The notes under the pieces were generated by a model, which made no database searches, had not been told where the DNA came from, and saw nothing but the letters and a program-made list of their open reading frames with translations. Position numbers and translations under genes: made by a program. A stretch of 64,000 nucleotides of DNA from Stenotrophomonas pavanii (GTDB taxonomy: Bacteria; Pseudomonadota; Gammaproteobacteria; Xanthomonadales; Xanthomonadaceae), in NCBI RefSeq assembly GCF_900101175.1, contig NZ_FNFQ01000003.1, forward strand, positions 186,001 through 250,000. Direction: 5' to 3'. This document shows positions 33,351 through 44,244 of this stretch, piece after piece. How positions within the stretch are numbered: the stretch's first letter is position 1; every line of letters starts with the position of its first letter.

Positions 33351-35122
33351 TCATCGGGTATCGATGATCAGATCCATCGCTTTGTAGCGTTCGATCGTTT
33401 CTCTTGACTGCTCGTAATATGCTTTCTGTTCCGGGGGGACGTAGTACTCCGAGTACGAGCTGTTGGCATCGGTCAGGATGTACTCGACGCCAATGTTGGA
33501 CACTCTGTCTAGCGCGCATTGTTCGAAGAGCGTGCAACCCAGGAACAGGTTGTGAGCGTTCTTCACGTTCAGCAGGCTGAGCAACGAAGGCGCCAGATCC
33601 AGCGAATTCTTGCCACCAGCGTCGATCGTTTGGTGCTCCACCCCCTTCCAGTAGATCAGCAGGGGAATCCTGTCGACGAAGTAGCCCGGGACACGGGGGT
33701 CCGCGGCGACGGCATTCGGCCCGGGGAAAGTGGAATGATCCGCGGTGATCACCAGCAGGGTGTTCTCGTGCAGGCGGCTGGCCATGAATCGATCGATGAA
33801 GTGACCGATGTCGCGGTCGTAGGTATGGAAGCGGTTTAGGACGATGTTGTCGCCCTTGCCGTATGTGTTGCTTCCATCCAGGAATGCATGGGTCTGGAAG
33901 TTGTACGCGGCCGCAAAGAACGGCTTGTCTGCTGGCTGCGCTTCCAGCTCGGAGAGCATGCTGTCGAACAACTGGACGTCAGAAAGATACTTCGGGCGTG
34001 CACCGTGCGTGTTCCCACGGACGTGGACGTCATACAGATAGTCGCGACCCAGTACGCGGTCGAAGCCCAGAGTGTCGATCATCTTGTTGATGTACTCCTG
34101 CTGCGACAGGAAGAACATGCTGCTGTAGCCCTGCGCACGAAGTATGTCTGCGATGCTCGCCCGGGAGACGGCGGTGATGTCGGCTGAAACGTCGCGCTGC
34201 CCGATGCCCGTGCCTTCTTCGTTGTAGCCATCGACTTCCTGGTGTCCGGAGGTCAACTGCCCGCGTAGGCCACGGAACGTAGCAGCCGTATGGTTGTAGT
34301 AGTTGGTGACCACCAGCGAGCCCCCGGCCAAGCGGTCCAGGTTGGGAGTCACGCCGGCATGTGCACTGTCATAGGTATCCATCCATCGCGCAGACATGCC
34401 CTCGGTGAAGATCACAATGACGTTCGGCTTGGCTGGCAGGCTGGAGGTCATCCTGGTCGGGAATCCCTGCTGATAGACCTTCCTTCGCGAGAACTCGGCA
34501 CGCGCTTCAAGCAGCTCCGCTGCAGAGAGCTGGGCTCGACCGCTCATGCTGTTGAAGGTGGAGTAGGCACGCAGGAACGACGAGATCGGTGCCTCGCCAC
34601 GCGCAATGACGATCCCGCGAGCCAGGGGCTGAGCGTGAATCATGCCGGCATAGACAGTCGCGGCTATTGCCAGCGATGCCAATGAAGTGCGCGGGCTGAA
34701 GCGGGGCGCGTCCACGCTGTGGACAACGGCGAATGCGATGAAGGCGAGCAGATAGGCGCCCAGCATGGCGTACACGCCGTTGAAGGCGATCAGTCCAACC
34801 ACTTCCTGATTGGCAAAGGCAATGGGTGGAATGAGTCCCCCGGACAGCCATGCCGAATAGAGTTGGGCCACGTAGACGAAGCCCGCTGCTGCGGGATGAA
34901 CAGGGCCAAGATCCGCAGCCACCGGTTGCCGACGCCAAGCGCGAAGCGAGTAACCAGATCGAGCAGTATCAGCTCCAGCAGGAAACTGATGCTCAGGTAC
35001 AGGAGATCGGCATGCGCGTAATAGCGGCCCATCCGCAACAACAATAAGCCGGTCAGTAATCCAGCAACGCAGGTTCCCCAGGCCGGAAGGCGCCGCCACA
35101 TGTTCAAAATACTAATGCTCAT
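33351..35122 (-). pseudogene. LtaS-type membrane sulfatase/phosphoglycerol transferase, apparently frameshifted
   Basis: The C-terminal and central parts (about 34890 down to 33351) encode a sulfatase-fold enzyme of the lipoteichoic-acid-synthase type: NVIVIFTEGMSARWMDTYDS holds the metal site, NYYNHTAATFRGLRG the likely Thr nucleophile, and LLVITADHSTFPGP the distal Asp-His pair. The N-terminal membrane helices (MSISILNMWRRLPAWG..., start 35122) are in another frame. The two frames join naturally near 34880-34895, where LALFIP should run into AAAGFVYVAQLYSAW; one base is missing or two are extra. No slippery sequence is seen, so it is a broken gene or a sequencing error. Intact, it would transfer phosphoglycerol or a similar group to periplasmic glycans. 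Confidence 0.75.
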
Positions 35123-35501
35123 CAGCCAAATGGAAGACTCTCCAAGGACTTCTTCCTGGATGCCTTTCGGAAACGGGAGTGCGCGAGGTGCCGGACTTGA
35201 ATGGTCGGCACTGCTTGGCGGCGTGGATCATAAGGCCTATTCACTGCGCTGTCACATTTATGACTGCGTGTCGAAACATCGCATTGCGTAGTGGACTGAT
35301 ACACGGCGGCACGCGTCCCACTCCACATGGGCAGGAAGTTTGCTGATCGTGGCGATTGGTCTAGGAAAATGCGACCGACTGCCTTCTTTGCAAAAAAAAC
35401 CGACACCAATTGATGTCGGTTCATGTCTACAGAGCGAGCTGCTCTTCTGGTTCGCTACTGAAGCTATGAGGTCGCCCGCGACACTTCACTTGCTTGCGCT
35501 T
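35123..35501. other. Gene-free, AT-richer stretch upstream of the sulfatase
   Basis: No credible gene in these 379 bases. The left part must carry the sulfatase promoter. It is visibly richer in A and T than the genes around it, consistent with a horizontally acquired edge of the LPS locus. A terminator for the gtrA transcript lies at 35391-35421. Confidence 0.5.
35391..35421 (-). terminator. Rho-independent terminator after gtrA
   Basis: Read leftward: stem AACCGACATCAATTGGTGTCGGTT followed by eight T. It ends the transcript of the gtrA gene at 35502-35891. Confidence 0.85.
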
Positions 35502-35891
35502 TCACCGCTGCGCAGCGCTATCGCTGAATACCAGCCGGGAAAATACCAGGTAATTCCAGGCGGCGATCATTCCCATCACAAGGAACTTGGCGATGAGCGG
35601 ATACATCCCTGCGCTTCCTACCATCAACAGCATCGCCAGATTGCCAGCGGCAAGATTGATGCCGGCGACGATTCCGTACTTGAGGAGCTCCTGCCCAGCC
35701 TTTCCTTCACTGTGGAACACCCAGTGACGATTCAGCAGGAAGCTGACCACAAAACCACACGCAAAACTGAGTGATTGATTGGTCAGCAGCCAGGAAGGGC
35801 CCAAGGTGGCTTGCAGCAAGAAAAACGCGGTGTACTCCACAGCGGCTGCGGAGCCGCCAGAAATCAGGAAGCGTAGGAATCTCTGTCTCAT
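35502..35891 (-). CDS. gtrA: GtrA-family membrane protein, second copy
   Basis: A 129-residue four-helix GtrA protein, clearly different from the one at 22335-22730. It begins [25 protein letters not shown], has [34 protein letters not shown] in the middle and ends [12 protein letters not shown]. It lies between the broken sulfatase and etfA, closing the LPS locus, and has no GT partner beside it; it may flip the arabinofuranose or the GtrB-like product. ATG 35891 is the family start. A strong terminator follows. Confidence 0.85.
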   Translation of the reverse strand: MRQRFLRFLISGGSAAAVEYTAFFLLQATLGPSWLLTNQSLSFACGFVVSFLLNRHWVFHSEGKAGQELLKYGIVAGINLAAGNLAMLLMVGSAGMYPLIAKFLVMGMIAAWNYLVFSRLVFSDSAAQR

Positions 35892-35949
35892 GCACTTTCC
35901 AGCGTGGGCCGGGGCGTCCGAGGACACCCGGCCGGCAGCCAATCCAATG

Positions 35950-36888
35950 TCAGAGCGCCTTTTCCAGCTCCGGCAGGATCGCAAACAGATCCCCCACCAG
36001 GCCGATATCGGCAATTTCAAAGATCGGCGAATCCGGATCCTTGTTGATCGCCACGATCGTACCGGCGTCCTTGATGCCGGTCAGATGCTGGATCGCACCG
36101 CTGATGCCCACCGCCACATACAGCTCCGGGGCGATGATCTTGCCGGTCTGGCCGACCTGCAGGTCGCTGGGCACGTAGCCGGCATCGACCGCGGCACGCG
36201 AGGCACCCACGGCGGCACCGAGCTTGTCGGCCAGCTGGAAGATCACCTTGAAGTTCTCTTCCGAACCGACGCCACGGCCACCGGAGACCACGCGCTTGGC
36301 GCTCTGCAGGTCCGGGCGGTCGCTGGCACCCGCGGCGAGGCCGACGAAGCGGGTGTGGGTCGGCAAGGCAGCATCGGCGCTGGCCGCTTCGATGGCGGCG
36401 CTGCCGCCCTGGGCGGCTTCCGGCCACGAGGCGGCACGCACGGTGGCGACCACGATCTGGTCGGCCGGGACTTCCACGGTGATGATCGCGTTGCCGGCGT
36501 AGATCGGGCGCTTGAAGGTATGGCTGCCTTCAACGGTCATCAGGTCGGAGACCTGGTTGACGCCCAGCAGCGCGGCCACGCACGGCATCAGGTCCTTGCC
36601 GAAAGTGGTCGATGGGCCGAACACGTGGGTGTAGCCCTTGGCCAGCTGCGCGATCTGCGGCGCCAGCACCTGGGCGATGGCCTGCGCGTTGGCGGCGTTG
36701 GCCACGGTCAGGACCTTGGCGACGCCACTGATCTTCGCGGCCTCGGCGGCGACGGCGGCCGGATCGGCGGCCAGCACCACGACATCGATGCTGGCACCGC
36801 TGATGGCGGCGGCGGCGCTGACAGTCTTGGCGGTGGCGGCGTTGAGCTTGCCGTCGTGGTGTTCGGCGATGACGAGAATCTTGCTCAT
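35950..36888 (-). CDS. etfA: Electron transfer flavoprotein alpha subunit
   Basis: A 312-residue FAD-binding ETF alpha. The N-terminal nucleotide-binding-like domain ([19 protein letters not shown]) and the C-terminal FAD domain ([49 protein letters not shown], then [28 protein letters not shown]) are canonical. The protein passes electrons from acyl-CoA and other dehydrogenases to ETF-ubiquinone oxidoreductase. It overlaps the etfB stop (TAATG). In xanthomonads etfA is the right-hand landmark of the LPS locus. Confidence 0.96.
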   Translation of the reverse strand: MSKILVIAEHHDGKLNAATAKTVSAAAAISGASIDVVVLAADPAAVAAEAAKISGVAKVLTVANAANAQAIAQVLAPQIAQLAKGYTHVFGPSTTFGKDLMPCVAALLGVNQVSDLMTVEGSHTFKRPIYAGNAIITVEVPADQIVVATVRAASWPEAAQGGSAAIEAASADAALPTHTRFVGLAAGASDRPDLQSAKRVVSGGRGVGSEENFKVIFQLADKLGAAVGASRAAVDAGYVPSDLQVGQTGKIIAPELYVAVGISGAIQHLTGIKDAGTIVAINKDPDSPIFEIADIGLVGDLFAILPELEKAL

Positions 36889-37634
36889 TACAGCAGCCCC
36901 TTCTGCTTGAGTGCGGCCACCAGTTCGGCCGCGTCCTTGACCATCACACCCTTGCTGCGCTTGGACGGTGCGGCGTACTGGGTGGTCTTGAAGGTGTCGG
37001 CGGCTTCAACGCCGAGGTCGGCCAGCTGCAGGGTCTCCAGCGGCTTGGCCTTGGCCTTCATGATGTCCGGCAGCTTGATGAAGCGCGGCTCGTTCAGGCG
37101 CAGGTCGGTGGTGACCACGGCCGGCAGGTCCACTTCCAGCGTTTCCAGGCCGGCGTCGACTTCGCGGGTCACCGTGGCCTTGCCGTCGGCAATGTCCAGC
37201 TTGCTGGCGAAGGTCGCCTGCGGCCGGCCCCACAGCGTGGCCAGCATCTGGCCGGTCTGGTTCGCGTCGTCGTCGATGGCCTGCTTGCCGAGGATCACCA
37301 GGTCCGGCTGTTCCTTCTCGATCAGCTTGAGCAGGGTGCGGGCGGCGGTCAGCGGCTGGATGGCCTGGTCGGTGACCACATGGACCGCGCGGTTGGCACC
37401 CATGGCCAGGCCGTTGCGCAGGTGCGCCTGGGCGTCGGCCGGGGCGATGGTGGCGACCACGACCTCGCTGGCGATGCCCTTGTCGCGCAGGCGCAGGGCT
37501 TCTTCCAGGGCGATTTCATCGAAGGGATTGGGGGACAGCTTGACGCCGTCGGTGACCACGCCGGAACCGTCCGGCTTGACCTGAATGCGGACGTTGTAGT
37601 CCACCACGCGCTTGTACGCGACGAGGATTTTCAT
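36888..37634 (-). CDS. etfB: Electron transfer flavoprotein beta subunit
   Basis: A 248-residue ETF beta that binds AMP and partners Etf[28 protein letters not shown], the [18 protein letters not shown] block and the recognition-loop region [33 protein letters not shown] are typical. It is first in the two-gene operon with etfA; the promoter is in the 263-base gap shared with the divergent rmlB, which shows no other gene. Confidence 0.96.
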   Translation of the reverse strand: MKILVAYKRVVDYNVRIQVKPDGSGVVTDGVKLSPNPFDEIALEEALRLRDKGIASEVVVATIAPADAQAHLRNGLAMGANRAVHVVTDQAIQPLTAARTLLKLIEKEQPDLVILGKQAIDDDANQTGQMLATLWGRPQATFASKLDIADGKATVTREVDAGLETLEVDLPAVVTTDLRLNEPRFIKLPDIMKAKAKPLETLQLADLGVEAADTFKTTQYAAPSKRSKGVMVKDAAELVAALKQKGLL

Positions 37635-37897
37635 CTGGTACGGGGTCCTTCAATAACGGGGAGAACGTCCGGTCCTCGCACAGCAACCGGTTCGGGGGTG
37701 GGATCCCGATTCTAGCTGGCTTGAGGGAACCATGCGAATGCGTATGGTTATGCTGCGGTGCAGTATGGCTTGTGTTGATCGGGTGCGTCGTTCACGTCAC
37801 GCAGGCAGTCGTGAAGACGAACCACATGTATCCTGTACTGCTGTGCTGGGTGCTTGGTAGCGCCCCCTTGGATGAATTTAGATCAGGAGAACAGGTA

Positions 37898-38953
37898 GTG
37901 CCCACATGGCTTGTCACCGGCGGTGCCGGATTCATTGGCGGTAACTTCGTTCTCGAGGCCGTCGCACGCGGCGTCAAGGTCATCAACCTCGACGCGCTGA
38001 CCTACGCCGGCAACCTGAAGACCCTGTCCAGCCTGGACGGCAACCCGAACCACGTGTTCGTGCAGGGTGACATCGGCGACAGCGCCCTGGTGGCCCGCCT
38101 GCTGGCCGAGCACCAGCCGGACGCAGTGCTGAATTTCGCCGCCGAGAGCCACGTCGATCGCTCCATCGATGGCCCGGGTGCCTTCATCCAGACCAATGTG
38201 GTGGGCACTCTGGGCCTGCTGGAAGCCGTGCGTGATTACTGGAAGGCGCTGCCGGCCGAGCAGGGCGCGGCCTTCCGCTTCCTGCACGTGTCGACCGACG
38301 AGGTGTACGGCACCCTGGGCGAGACCGGCAAGTTCAGCGAAACCACGCCGTACGCCCCGAATTCCCCCTATTCGGCGTCAAAGGCCGCTTCGGACCACCT
38401 GGTGCGTGCGTTCCACCACACCTACGGGTTGCCGGTGCTGACCACCAACTGCTCCAACAACTACGGCCCGTACCACTTCCCGGAGAAGCTCATTCCGCTG
38501 GTGATCGCCAAGGCGCTGGCCGGCGAGCCGCTGCCGGTGTACGGCGATGGCAAGCAGGTGCGCGACTGGCTGTTCGTGTCCGACCACTGCGAAGCGATCC
38601 GCACCGTGCTGGCCAAGGGCCAGGTCGGTGAGACCTACAACGTCGGTGGCAATTCGGAAAAGCAGAACATCGAAGTGGTGCAGGCCATCTGCGCGTTGCT
38701 GGACCAGCGCCGCCCGCGTGCGGATGGCCAGCCGCGCAGCAGCCAGATCACCTATGTCACTGACCGCCCCGGCCACGACCGTCGCTATGCGATCGATGCG
38801 TCCAAGCTGAAGAACGATCTGGGCTGGGAGCCGGCCTACACCTTCGAGCAGGGCATCGCCTTCACCGTCGACTGGTACCTGGACAACCAGGACTGGGTCA
38901 ACGGCGTGCTGGACGGCAGCTACCGTCTGCAGCGCATCGGCACTGCGGCCTGA
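37898..38953 (+). CDS. rmlB: dTDP-glucose 4,6-dehydratase
   Basis: A 351-residue extended SDR making dTDP-4-keto-6-deoxyglucose, step 2 of dTDP-L-rhamnose synthesis. [10 protein letters not shown] is the NAD site, STDEVYG and YSASK (YxxxK) the catalytic region, [14 protein letters not shown] the family block. The start is GTG 37898, supported by AGGAGA at 37885-37890; the long in-frame extension back to 37721 is not family-like. Leads the operon rmlB-A-C-D. Confidence 0.95.
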   Translation: MPTWLVTGGAGFIGGNFVLEAVARGVKVINLDALTYAGNLKTLSSLDGNPNHVFVQGDIGDSALVARLLAEHQPDAVLNFAAESHVDRSIDGPGAFIQTNVVGTLGLLEAVRDYWKALPAEQGAAFRFLHVSTDEVYGTLGETGKFSETTPYAPNSPYSASKAASDHLVRAFHHTYGLPVLTTNCSNNYGPYHFPEKLIPLVIAKALAGEPLPVYGDGKQVRDWLFVSDHCEAIRTVLAKGQVGETYNVGGNSEKQNIEVVQAICALLDQRRPRADGQPRSSQITYVTDRPGHDRRYAIDASKLKNDLGWEPAYTFEQGIAFTVDWYLDNQDWVNGVLDGSYRLQRIGTAA

Positions 38954-38967
38954 ACCCTGGAGACGAC

Positions 38968-39855
38968 ATGACGCAGCGTAAAGGCATCATCCTCGCCGGT
39001 GGGTCCGGCACCCGGCTGTATCCGATCACCAAGGGCGTCAGCAAGCAGCTGCTGCCGGTGTACGACAAGCCGATGATCTATTACCCGCTCAGCGTGCTGA
39101 TGCTGGCGGGCATCCGCGAGGTGCTGATCATCAACACCCCGCACGAGCAGGCGCTGTTCCAGCAGCTGCTGGGCGACGGCTCGCAGTGGGGCATGGATAT
39201 CCAGTACGCGGTGCAGCCGAGCCCCGATGGCCTGGCCCAGGCCTACCTGATCGGCCGTGATTTCGTCGCGGGCAAGCCGAGCTGCCTTGTGCTGGGCGAC
39301 AACATCTTCCACGGCCATGGACTGCGCGAAGTGCTGCGCAACGCTGACCAGCGCGAGCAGGGCGCGACCGTGTTCGGCTACTGGGTCAACGACCCGGAAC
39401 GCTACGGCGTGGCCGAGTTCGACAAGGACGGCAAGGTCATCGACCTGGTCGAGAAGCCGGAGAATCCGCGTTCGAACTATGCGGTCACCGGCCTGTATTT
39501 CTACGATGGCAATGCCAGCGACCATGCGGCCGAGCTCAAGCCTTCGCCGCGTGGCGAGCTGGAAATCACCGATCTGAACCAGCGCTACCTGCGTGAGGGC
39601 CACCTGCACCTGGAAGCGCTCGGCCGTGGTTATGCCTGGCTCGATACCGGCACCCACCAGTCGCTGCTGGAGGCGTCCAACTTCATCGAGACCATCCAGA
39701 CCCGCCAGGGCCTGCAGGTCTGCTGTCCGGAGGAAATCGCGTTCGGCCAGGGCTGGATCACTGCCGAACAACTGGAGGCACTGGCTGCACCGCTGATCAA
39801 GAATGGCTACGGCCAGTACCTGCACAAGCTCGCCCTGCGTGGAGTCGTACCGTGA
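38968..39855 (+). CDS. rmlA: Glucose-1-phosphate thymidylyltransferase
   Basis: A 295-residue nucleotidyltransferase, step 1 of dTDP-L-rhamnose synthesis: dTTP plus glucose-1-phosphate. The signature [11 protein letters not shown] lies at 12-22, [14 protein letters not shown] and [11 protein letters not shown] follow, and [17 protein letters not shown] is family-typical. It overlaps rmlC by 4 bases (GTGA). Confidence 0.95.
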   Translation: MTQRKGIILAGGSGTRLYPITKGVSKQLLPVYDKPMIYYPLSVLMLAGIREVLIINTPHEQALFQQLLGDGSQWGMDIQYAVQPSPDGLAQAYLIGRDFVAGKPSCLVLGDNIFHGHGLREVLRNADQREQGATVFGYWVNDPERYGVAEFDKDGKVIDLVEKPENPRSNYAVTGLYFYDGNASDHAAELKPSPRGELEITDLNQRYLREGHLHLEALGRGYAWLDTGTHQSLLEASNFIETIQTRQGLQVCCPEEIAFGQGWITAEQLEALAAPLIKNGYGQYLHKLALRGVVP

Positions 39856-40409
39856 AAGTGATTGAAACCAAGTTGCCCGGCTGCGTGGTGATCGAGCCGG
39901 CCGTGTTCGGCGATGCGCGCGGCTATTTCTTCGAGACCTGGAATGCCGAGCGCTTTGCCGCGCTGGGCCTGCCGGATCGCTTCGTGCAGAGCAACGTGTC
40001 GACGTCCGCGCAGGGCGTGCTGCGCGGCCTGCATTACCAGTGGCCGCGCCCGCAGGGCAAGCTGGTCAGCGTGCTCGAAGGCGAGGTCTACGATGTGGCC
40101 GTCGACATCCGCCGCGGCTCGCCGACCTTCGGCCAGTGGGAAGCGGTGGTGCTGAGCGCGGAGAACAAGAAGCAGTTCTGGATTCCGGAGGGCTTCGCGC
40201 ACGGCTTTGCCGTGTTGTCCGAGCGCGCGGTGTTCAGCTACCTGTGCACCGAGGTCTACCTGAAGGACTTTGATGCCGGCGTGCGCTGGAACGATGCGGA
40301 CATCGCCGTGGACTGGCCGGTCAGTGCCCCGACGTTGTCGGCCAAGGACGAGAACGCGCCGTTCCTGAAGGACATTGCTGAAGACCGCCTGCCGGTCTAC
40401 GTGCCATGA
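39852..40409 (+). CDS. rmlC: dTDP-4-dehydrorhamnose 3,5-epimerase
   Basis: A 185-residue cupin epimerase, step 3 of dTDP-L-rhamnose synthesis. [18 protein letters not shown] contains the catalytic His, [16 protein letters not shown] the paired Asp; [15 protein letters not shown] is the barrel end. GTG start overlapping the rmlA stop; 4-base overlap with rmlD. Confidence 0.95.
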   Translation: MKVIETKLPGCVVIEPAVFGDARGYFFETWNAERFAALGLPDRFVQSNVSTSAQGVLRGLHYQWPRPQGKLVSVLEGEVYDVAVDIRRGSPTFGQWEAVVLSAENKKQFWIPEGFAHGFAVLSERAVFSYLCTEVYLKDFDAGVRWNDADIAVDWPVSAPTLSAKDENAPFLKDIAEDRLPVYVP

Positions 40410-41299
40410 CCGTGCTGGTGTTGGGTGGCAACGGCCAGGTTGGCCAGGAGCTGCTGCGCGCGCTGGTGCCGCTGGGCAAGGTGGTTGCGACCACCCGCAG
40501 CGGCCAGCTGCCGGACGGCAGTGCGTGCGAAACGGCCGACTTCGGCCAGCCCGACAGCCTGCCGGCCCTGCTGGATCGCGTGCAGCCGTCGGTGGTGGTC
40601 AATGCCGCGGCCTACACGGCGGTGGATCGTGCCGAACAGGATGCGGACGCTGCGTTCGCCGCCAACGCGCAGGCACCGGGCGTGATCGCGCGCTGGTGTG
40701 CGGCGCACGGCGTGCCGTTCGTGCATTACTCCACCGACTACGTGTTCGATGGCCAGGGCAGCGCGCCCTATCGCGAGGACGAGCCGACCGCCCCGCTGGG
40801 CGTATATGGCACCAGCAAGCGCGATGGCGAGGACGCGGTGCGTGCGGCCGGTGGCCGCCATCTGATCTTCCGCACGGCGTGGGTGTATGCCTCGCACGGC
40901 GCGAACTTCCTGCGCACCATGCTGCGCGTGGGCGCCGAGCGCGATGCGTTGCGGGTGGTGGCCGACCAGATCGGCACGCCAACGCCGGCCGCGCTGATCG
41001 CTGATGTCACCTTGCAGGCGCTGCAGCATCCGGGGCAGTTGTCGGGTACCTGGCACCTGACCGCCAGCGGCCAGACCAGCTGGCATGGGTTCGCCGAAGC
41101 GATCTTCGCCGAGGCATTGGCCACCGGCGTGTTGGACAAGGTGCCGACGGTCGAGGCGATTCCCAGTTCCGAGTATCCGACCCCGGCCAAGCGCCCGGCC
41201 TGGTCTGTGCTGGACAACCGCAAGCTGCAGCAGGATTTCGGCATCGTGCTGCCGACCTGGCAGGATGGCCTGAAGCGGGTGATGGCGGAGATTGCCTGA
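40406..41299 (+). CDS. rmlD: dTDP-4-dehydrorhamnose reductase
   Basis: A 297-residue SDR reductase, last step to dTDP-L-rhamnose. GGNGQVGQEL is the cofactor site, STDYVFDGQGSAPYREDEPTAPLGVYGTSKRDGE has the Ser and YxxxK residues. Coupled to rmlC by ATGA. A SMAG-type palindrome begins 6 bases after its stop and the next gene faces it. Confidence 0.95.
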   Translation: MTVLVLGGNGQVGQELLRALVPLGKVVATTRSGQLPDGSACETADFGQPDSLPALLDRVQPSVVVNAAAYTAVDRAEQDADAAFAANAQAPGVIARWCAAHGVPFVHYSTDYVFDGQGSAPYREDEPTAPLGVYGTSKRDGEDAVRAAGGRHLIFRTAWVYASHGANFLRTMLRVGAERDALRVVADQIGTPTPAALIADVTLQALQHPGQLSGTWHLTASGQTSWHGFAEAIFAEALATGVLDKVPTVEAIPSSEYPTPAKRPAWSVLDNRKLQQDFGIVLPTWQDGLKRVMAEIA

Positions 41300-41304
41300 T
41301 GGCC

Positions 41305-41328
41305 GTAGCGCCGGGCCATGCCCGGCGA
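41305..41328 (+). repeat. SMAG-type REP element
   Basis: GTAG header followed by the stem CGCCGGGC-CAT-GCCCGGCG, directly after rmlD. Confidence 0.75.
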
Positions 41329-41355
41329 CGCTGCGCGGCCGGGCCGATCAGGAAC

Positions 41356-41392
41356 GGGTCAGAGCCCGCTGCGCAGCAACGGGATCCGACCC
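41356..41392. repeat. GGGTCAGA-type inverted repeat
   Basis: Arms GGGTCAGAGCCC and GGGATCCGACCC (10 of 12 paired) around the perfect inner palindrome GCTGCGCAGC. It shares the GGGTCAGA core with inverted repeats at 48486-48526 and 56022-56066. Between convergent rmlD and xanB. Confidence 0.6.
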
Positions 41393-41402
41393 CGGGCAAA
41401 CC

Positions 41403-42806
41403 TCAGCTGCGCCCGTAGGTATCCTCGAAGCGCACGATGTCATCCTCGCCGAGGTAGCTGCCGGATTGCACTTCGATCAGTTCCAGCGGCAGCTTGCCCG
41501 GGTTGCGCAGGCGGTGGGTCACGCCCAGCGGAATGTAGGTGCTCTGGTTCTCGCTGAGCAGGATCACTTCATCGCCACGGGTCACCTCGGCGGTGCCGCT
41601 GACCACGATCCAGTGCTCGGCGCGATGGTGGTGCATCTGCAGGCTCAGCGTGCCGCCGGGCTTGACCGTGATCCGCTTGACCTGGAAGCGCTCGCCGTTG
41701 TCGATCGAATCGTAGGCGCCCCACGGGCGATAGACCTTGCGGTGCCAGGTGGCCTCGCTGCGGCCTTCGGCCTTCAGCTGGGCCACCACGGTCTTGACCT
41801 CCTGCATGCGGTCGGCCTTGCCCACCAGCACCGCATCGTCGGTCTCGACCACGATCACGTCATCGAGGCCGACCATGGCCACCAATCGTTGGCCGTAGGC
41901 ATAGGTATTGCGGCAGTCGATGGCGATCACGTCGCCCTGGTGGGCATTGCCATCGCCGTCCTGCTGCGAGACATCGCGCAGCGCGGTCCACGAACCGACA
42001 TCGTTCCAGCCCGCATCCAGTGGAATCACCACCGCGTCGGCGGTCTTCTCCATCACCGCGTAGTCGATCGAATCGGACGGAACGGCAGTGAAGGCGTCCT
42101 TGTCCAGGCGGGTGAAGTCGGCATCTCGGCGCGCCTGCTGCCAGGCCTGGCGGCTGCCAGCCAGCATCGCGGGCTGGAAGCGTTCCAGCTCCTGCAGGTA
42201 GCGCGAGGCCTTGAACAGGAACATGCCGCTGTTCCAGTAGTACTGGCCGCTGCTGACGTAGCCGGTCGCGGTATCCAGGTCCGGCTTCTCGACGAAGCGC
42301 TCGACCGCACGCAGGCCCTGGCCATCGGCGGCCTTGATGTAGCCGTAGCCGGTTTCCGGCCCGGTCGGCACGATGCCGAAGGTCACCAGCTTGCCGGCCT
42401 CGGCAGCGCCGGCCGCCGCCTGCACGGCGCTGCGGAACGCGGCCTCGTCGGTGATCACGTGATCGGACGGCAACACCAGCAGCAGGGCGTCGGCACCGTC
42501 GCGGGTGGCCTCCAGCGCGGCCACCGCGATCGCCGGGGCCGTGTTGCGGCCGACCGGCTCGAGGATGATCGCGGCCGGCTCGGCGCCAACCTGCTGCAGC
42601 TGCTCGGCGGCGACGAAGCGATGCTCTTCGTTGGCGATCACCAGCGGTCCGCGCGCGGCGATCGGCGCCACGCGCTTCCAGGTGGCCTGCAGCATCGTCA
42701 GTTCGCCCGCCAACGGCAGGAACTGCTTCGGGTACGCCTCGCGCGACAGCGGCCACAGGCGGGTACCGGATCCACCGGACAGGATGACGGGCTGGATGCT
42801 GCTCAT
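41403..42806 (-). CDS. xanB: Mannose-1-phosphate guanylyltransferase/mannose-6-phosphate isomerase
   Basis: A 467-residue bifunctional enzyme making mannose-6-P from fructose-6-P and GDP-mannose from mannose-1-P. The N-terminal transferase begins [27 protein letters not shown] (PPi-binding signature), with [10 protein letters not shown] further on; the C-terminal cupin isomerase has [25 protein letters not shown] (metal His). The name follows Xanthomonas usage. It lies 11 bases after xanA in one operon. GDP-mannose feeds O-antigen, and in xanthomonads xanthan-like polymers. Confidence 0.94.
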   Translation of the reverse strand: MSSIQPVILSGGSGTRLWPLSREAYPKQFLPLAGELTMLQATWKRVAPIAARGPLVIANEEHRFVAAEQLQQVGAEPAAIILEPVGRNTAPAIAVAALEATRDGADALLLVLPSDHVITDEAAFRSAVQAAAGAAEAGKLVTFGIVPTGPETGYGYIKAADGQGLRAVERFVEKPDLDTATGYVSSGQYYWNSGMFLFKASRYLQELERFQPAMLAGSRQAWQQARRDADFTRLDKDAFTAVPSDSIDYAVMEKTADAVVIPLDAGWNDVGSWTALRDVSQQDGDGNAHQGDVIAIDCRNTYAYGQRLVAMVGLDDVIVVETDDAVLVGKADRMQEVKTVVAQLKAEGRSEATWHRKVYRPWGAYDSIDNGERFQVKRITVKPGGTLSLQMHHHRAEHWIVVSGTAEVTRGDEVILLSENQSTYIPLGVTHRLRNPGKLPLELIEVQSGSYLGEDDIVRFEDTYGRS

Positions 42807-42817
42807 GCGTTCCTCGG

Positions 42818-44164
42818 TTACTGCTGGATGAGGCGGGAGATGTCGTCGGTGCGCGCCTGCATCAGCGCGGCATCACCACGGGCTTCAACATTCAGGCGCA
42901 GCAGTGGCTCGGTGTTGGAGCTGCGCAGGTTGAAGCGCCAGTCGCCGAAGTCGGCACTGATGCCGTCGGTGTGGTCCAGCGTGGGCGACTGCGCCGCGAA
43001 GTGCTCCATCACGCGTGCGACGGCCGCCTTGGCATCGCTGACCTTGAAATTGATTTCGCCGCTGCACGGGTAAGCCGCCATGCGGTCTTCGACCCAGTCG
43101 GCCAGCGAGCGCCCGCTTTCGGAAACCAGCTGGGCGATCAGCAGCCACGGGATCATGCCCGAGTCGGCATAGGCGAACTCGCGGAAATAGTGGTGGGCGC
43201 TCATCTCGCCGCCGTACACCGCGTCTTCGGCGCGCATCTTTTCCTTGATGAAGGCGTGGCCGCTCTTGCACTGCACCGGTACGCCGCCGGCCTGTTCGAC
43301 CATGTCCACGGTGTTCCAGACCAGGCGCGGGTCGTGCACGACCTTGCCGCCGGGGTTGCGCGCCAGGATTGCCTTGGCCAGCAGGCCGACCAGGTAGTAG
43401 CCCTCGATGAAGCGACCGGTGTGGTCGAAGAAGAAGCAGCGGTCGAAGTCGCCGTCCCAGGCAATGCCGAAATCGGCACCGTGTTCGCGCACGGCGTCGG
43501 CGGTGGCGGCGCGGTTCTCCGGCAGCAGCGGGTTGGGAATGCCGTTGGGGAAACGGCCGTCCGGCTCGTGGCAGATGCGGATGAACTCGAACGGCAGGTG
43601 TGGTGCCAGCAGATCGACGATGGCACCGGCACCGCCGTTGCCGGCGTTGACCACCAGCTTCAGCGGTCGCAGCTTGCCGGCGTCGACATAGCTCAGCAGG
43701 TGCTGGATGTACGCGCTCTTGTCGTGCTGGGCGCTCTGCGCGGCACGCGGCGGTTGCGCCGCGGACGTATCGGCGGCAACCGCATCGGAAATCGCGAACA
43801 GGCCAGTATCGGAGCTGATCGGCCGTGCGTTCTCCTTGACCAGCTTCATGCCGTTGTAGTCCATCGGGTTGTGGCTGGCGGTGACCATCACGCCGCCGGC
43901 CGCGCCCAGGTGGTCGGTCTGGAAATAGACTTCTTCCGTGCCGCACAGGCCGATATCGATCACCTCGCGCCCGGTACCGCGCAGGCCCGCGGCCAGTGCA
44001 TCCTGCAGCGCGGGGCTGGTCAGGCGCACGTCATGGCCCAGTACCACCGGGCCCGGCGCAAGCTGCGCCGCCAGCGCCACGCCGATGCGGCGGGCCAGAT
44101 CTTCGTTCAGTTCTTCCGGCACGCGGCCGCGGATGTCATAGGCCTTGAAGGCGGGCAGGGGCAT
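42818..44164 (-). CDS. xanA: Phosphomannomutase/phosphoglucomutase
   Basis: A 448-residue alpha-D-phosphohexomutase of the AlgC/ManB type that interconverts hexose 6- and 1-phosphates of mannose and glucose, supplying both RmlA and XanB. Start [21 protein letters not shown]; phosphoserine loop [14 protein letters not shown]; metal loop [11 protein letters not shown]; sugar loop [11 protein letters not shown]. maltophilia homologues are also called spgM. It precedes xanB and is divergent from the CoA-transferase genes. Confidence 0.94.
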   Translation of the reverse strand: MPLPAFKAYDIRGRVPEELNEDLARRIGVALAAQLAPGPVVLGHDVRLTSPALQDALAAGLRGTGREVIDIGLCGTEEVYFQTDHLGAAGGVMVTASHNPMDYNGMKLVKENARPISSDTGLFAISDAVAADTSAAQPPRAAQSAQHDKSAYIQHLLSYVDAGKLRPLKLVVNAGNGGAGAIVDLLAPHLPFEFIRICHEPDGRFPNGIPNPLLPENRAATADAVREHGADFGIAWDGDFDRCFFFDHTGRFIEGYYLVGLLAKAILARNPGGKVVHDPRLVWNTVDMVEQAGGVPVQCKSGHAFIKEKMRAEDAVYGGEMSAHHYFREFAYADSGMIPWLLIAQLVSESGRSLADWVEDRMAAYPCSGEINFKVSDAKAAVARVMEHFAAQSPTLDHTDGISADFGDWRFNLRSSNTEPLLRLNVEARGDAALMQARTDDISRLIQQ

Positions 44165-44215
44165 TGATCGGGATCCTTGGGTGGCTCAGCACGCGATTGT
44201 AGTACCTGTCTTGTA

Positions 44216-44230
44216 TGGGAAGCGTTTCCA
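44216..44230. promoter_or_regulatory. Possible LacI/GalR-family operator
   Basis: TGGGAAGCGTTTCCA is a near-palindrome with a central CG and the AA-x-CG-x-TT spacing of LacI/GalR sites. It lies 52 bases before the xanA start codon and 75 before that of the divergent CoA-transferase operon. Binding is conjecture. Confidence 0.35.
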
Positions 44231-44244
44231 TGCCGCAACGCCAC

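Noticed and set aside
34860..34910. Programmed -1 frameshift in the sulfatase gene
   Set aside because: No X-XXY-YYZ slippery heptamer or downstream stimulatory hairpin was seen at the junction; a simple indel is more likely.
37721..37897. Extended N-terminus of RmlB from an upstream in-frame start
   Set aside because: The 59 extra residues do not resemble the family, while GTG 37898 has a good AGGAGA site and begins the Rossmann fold.
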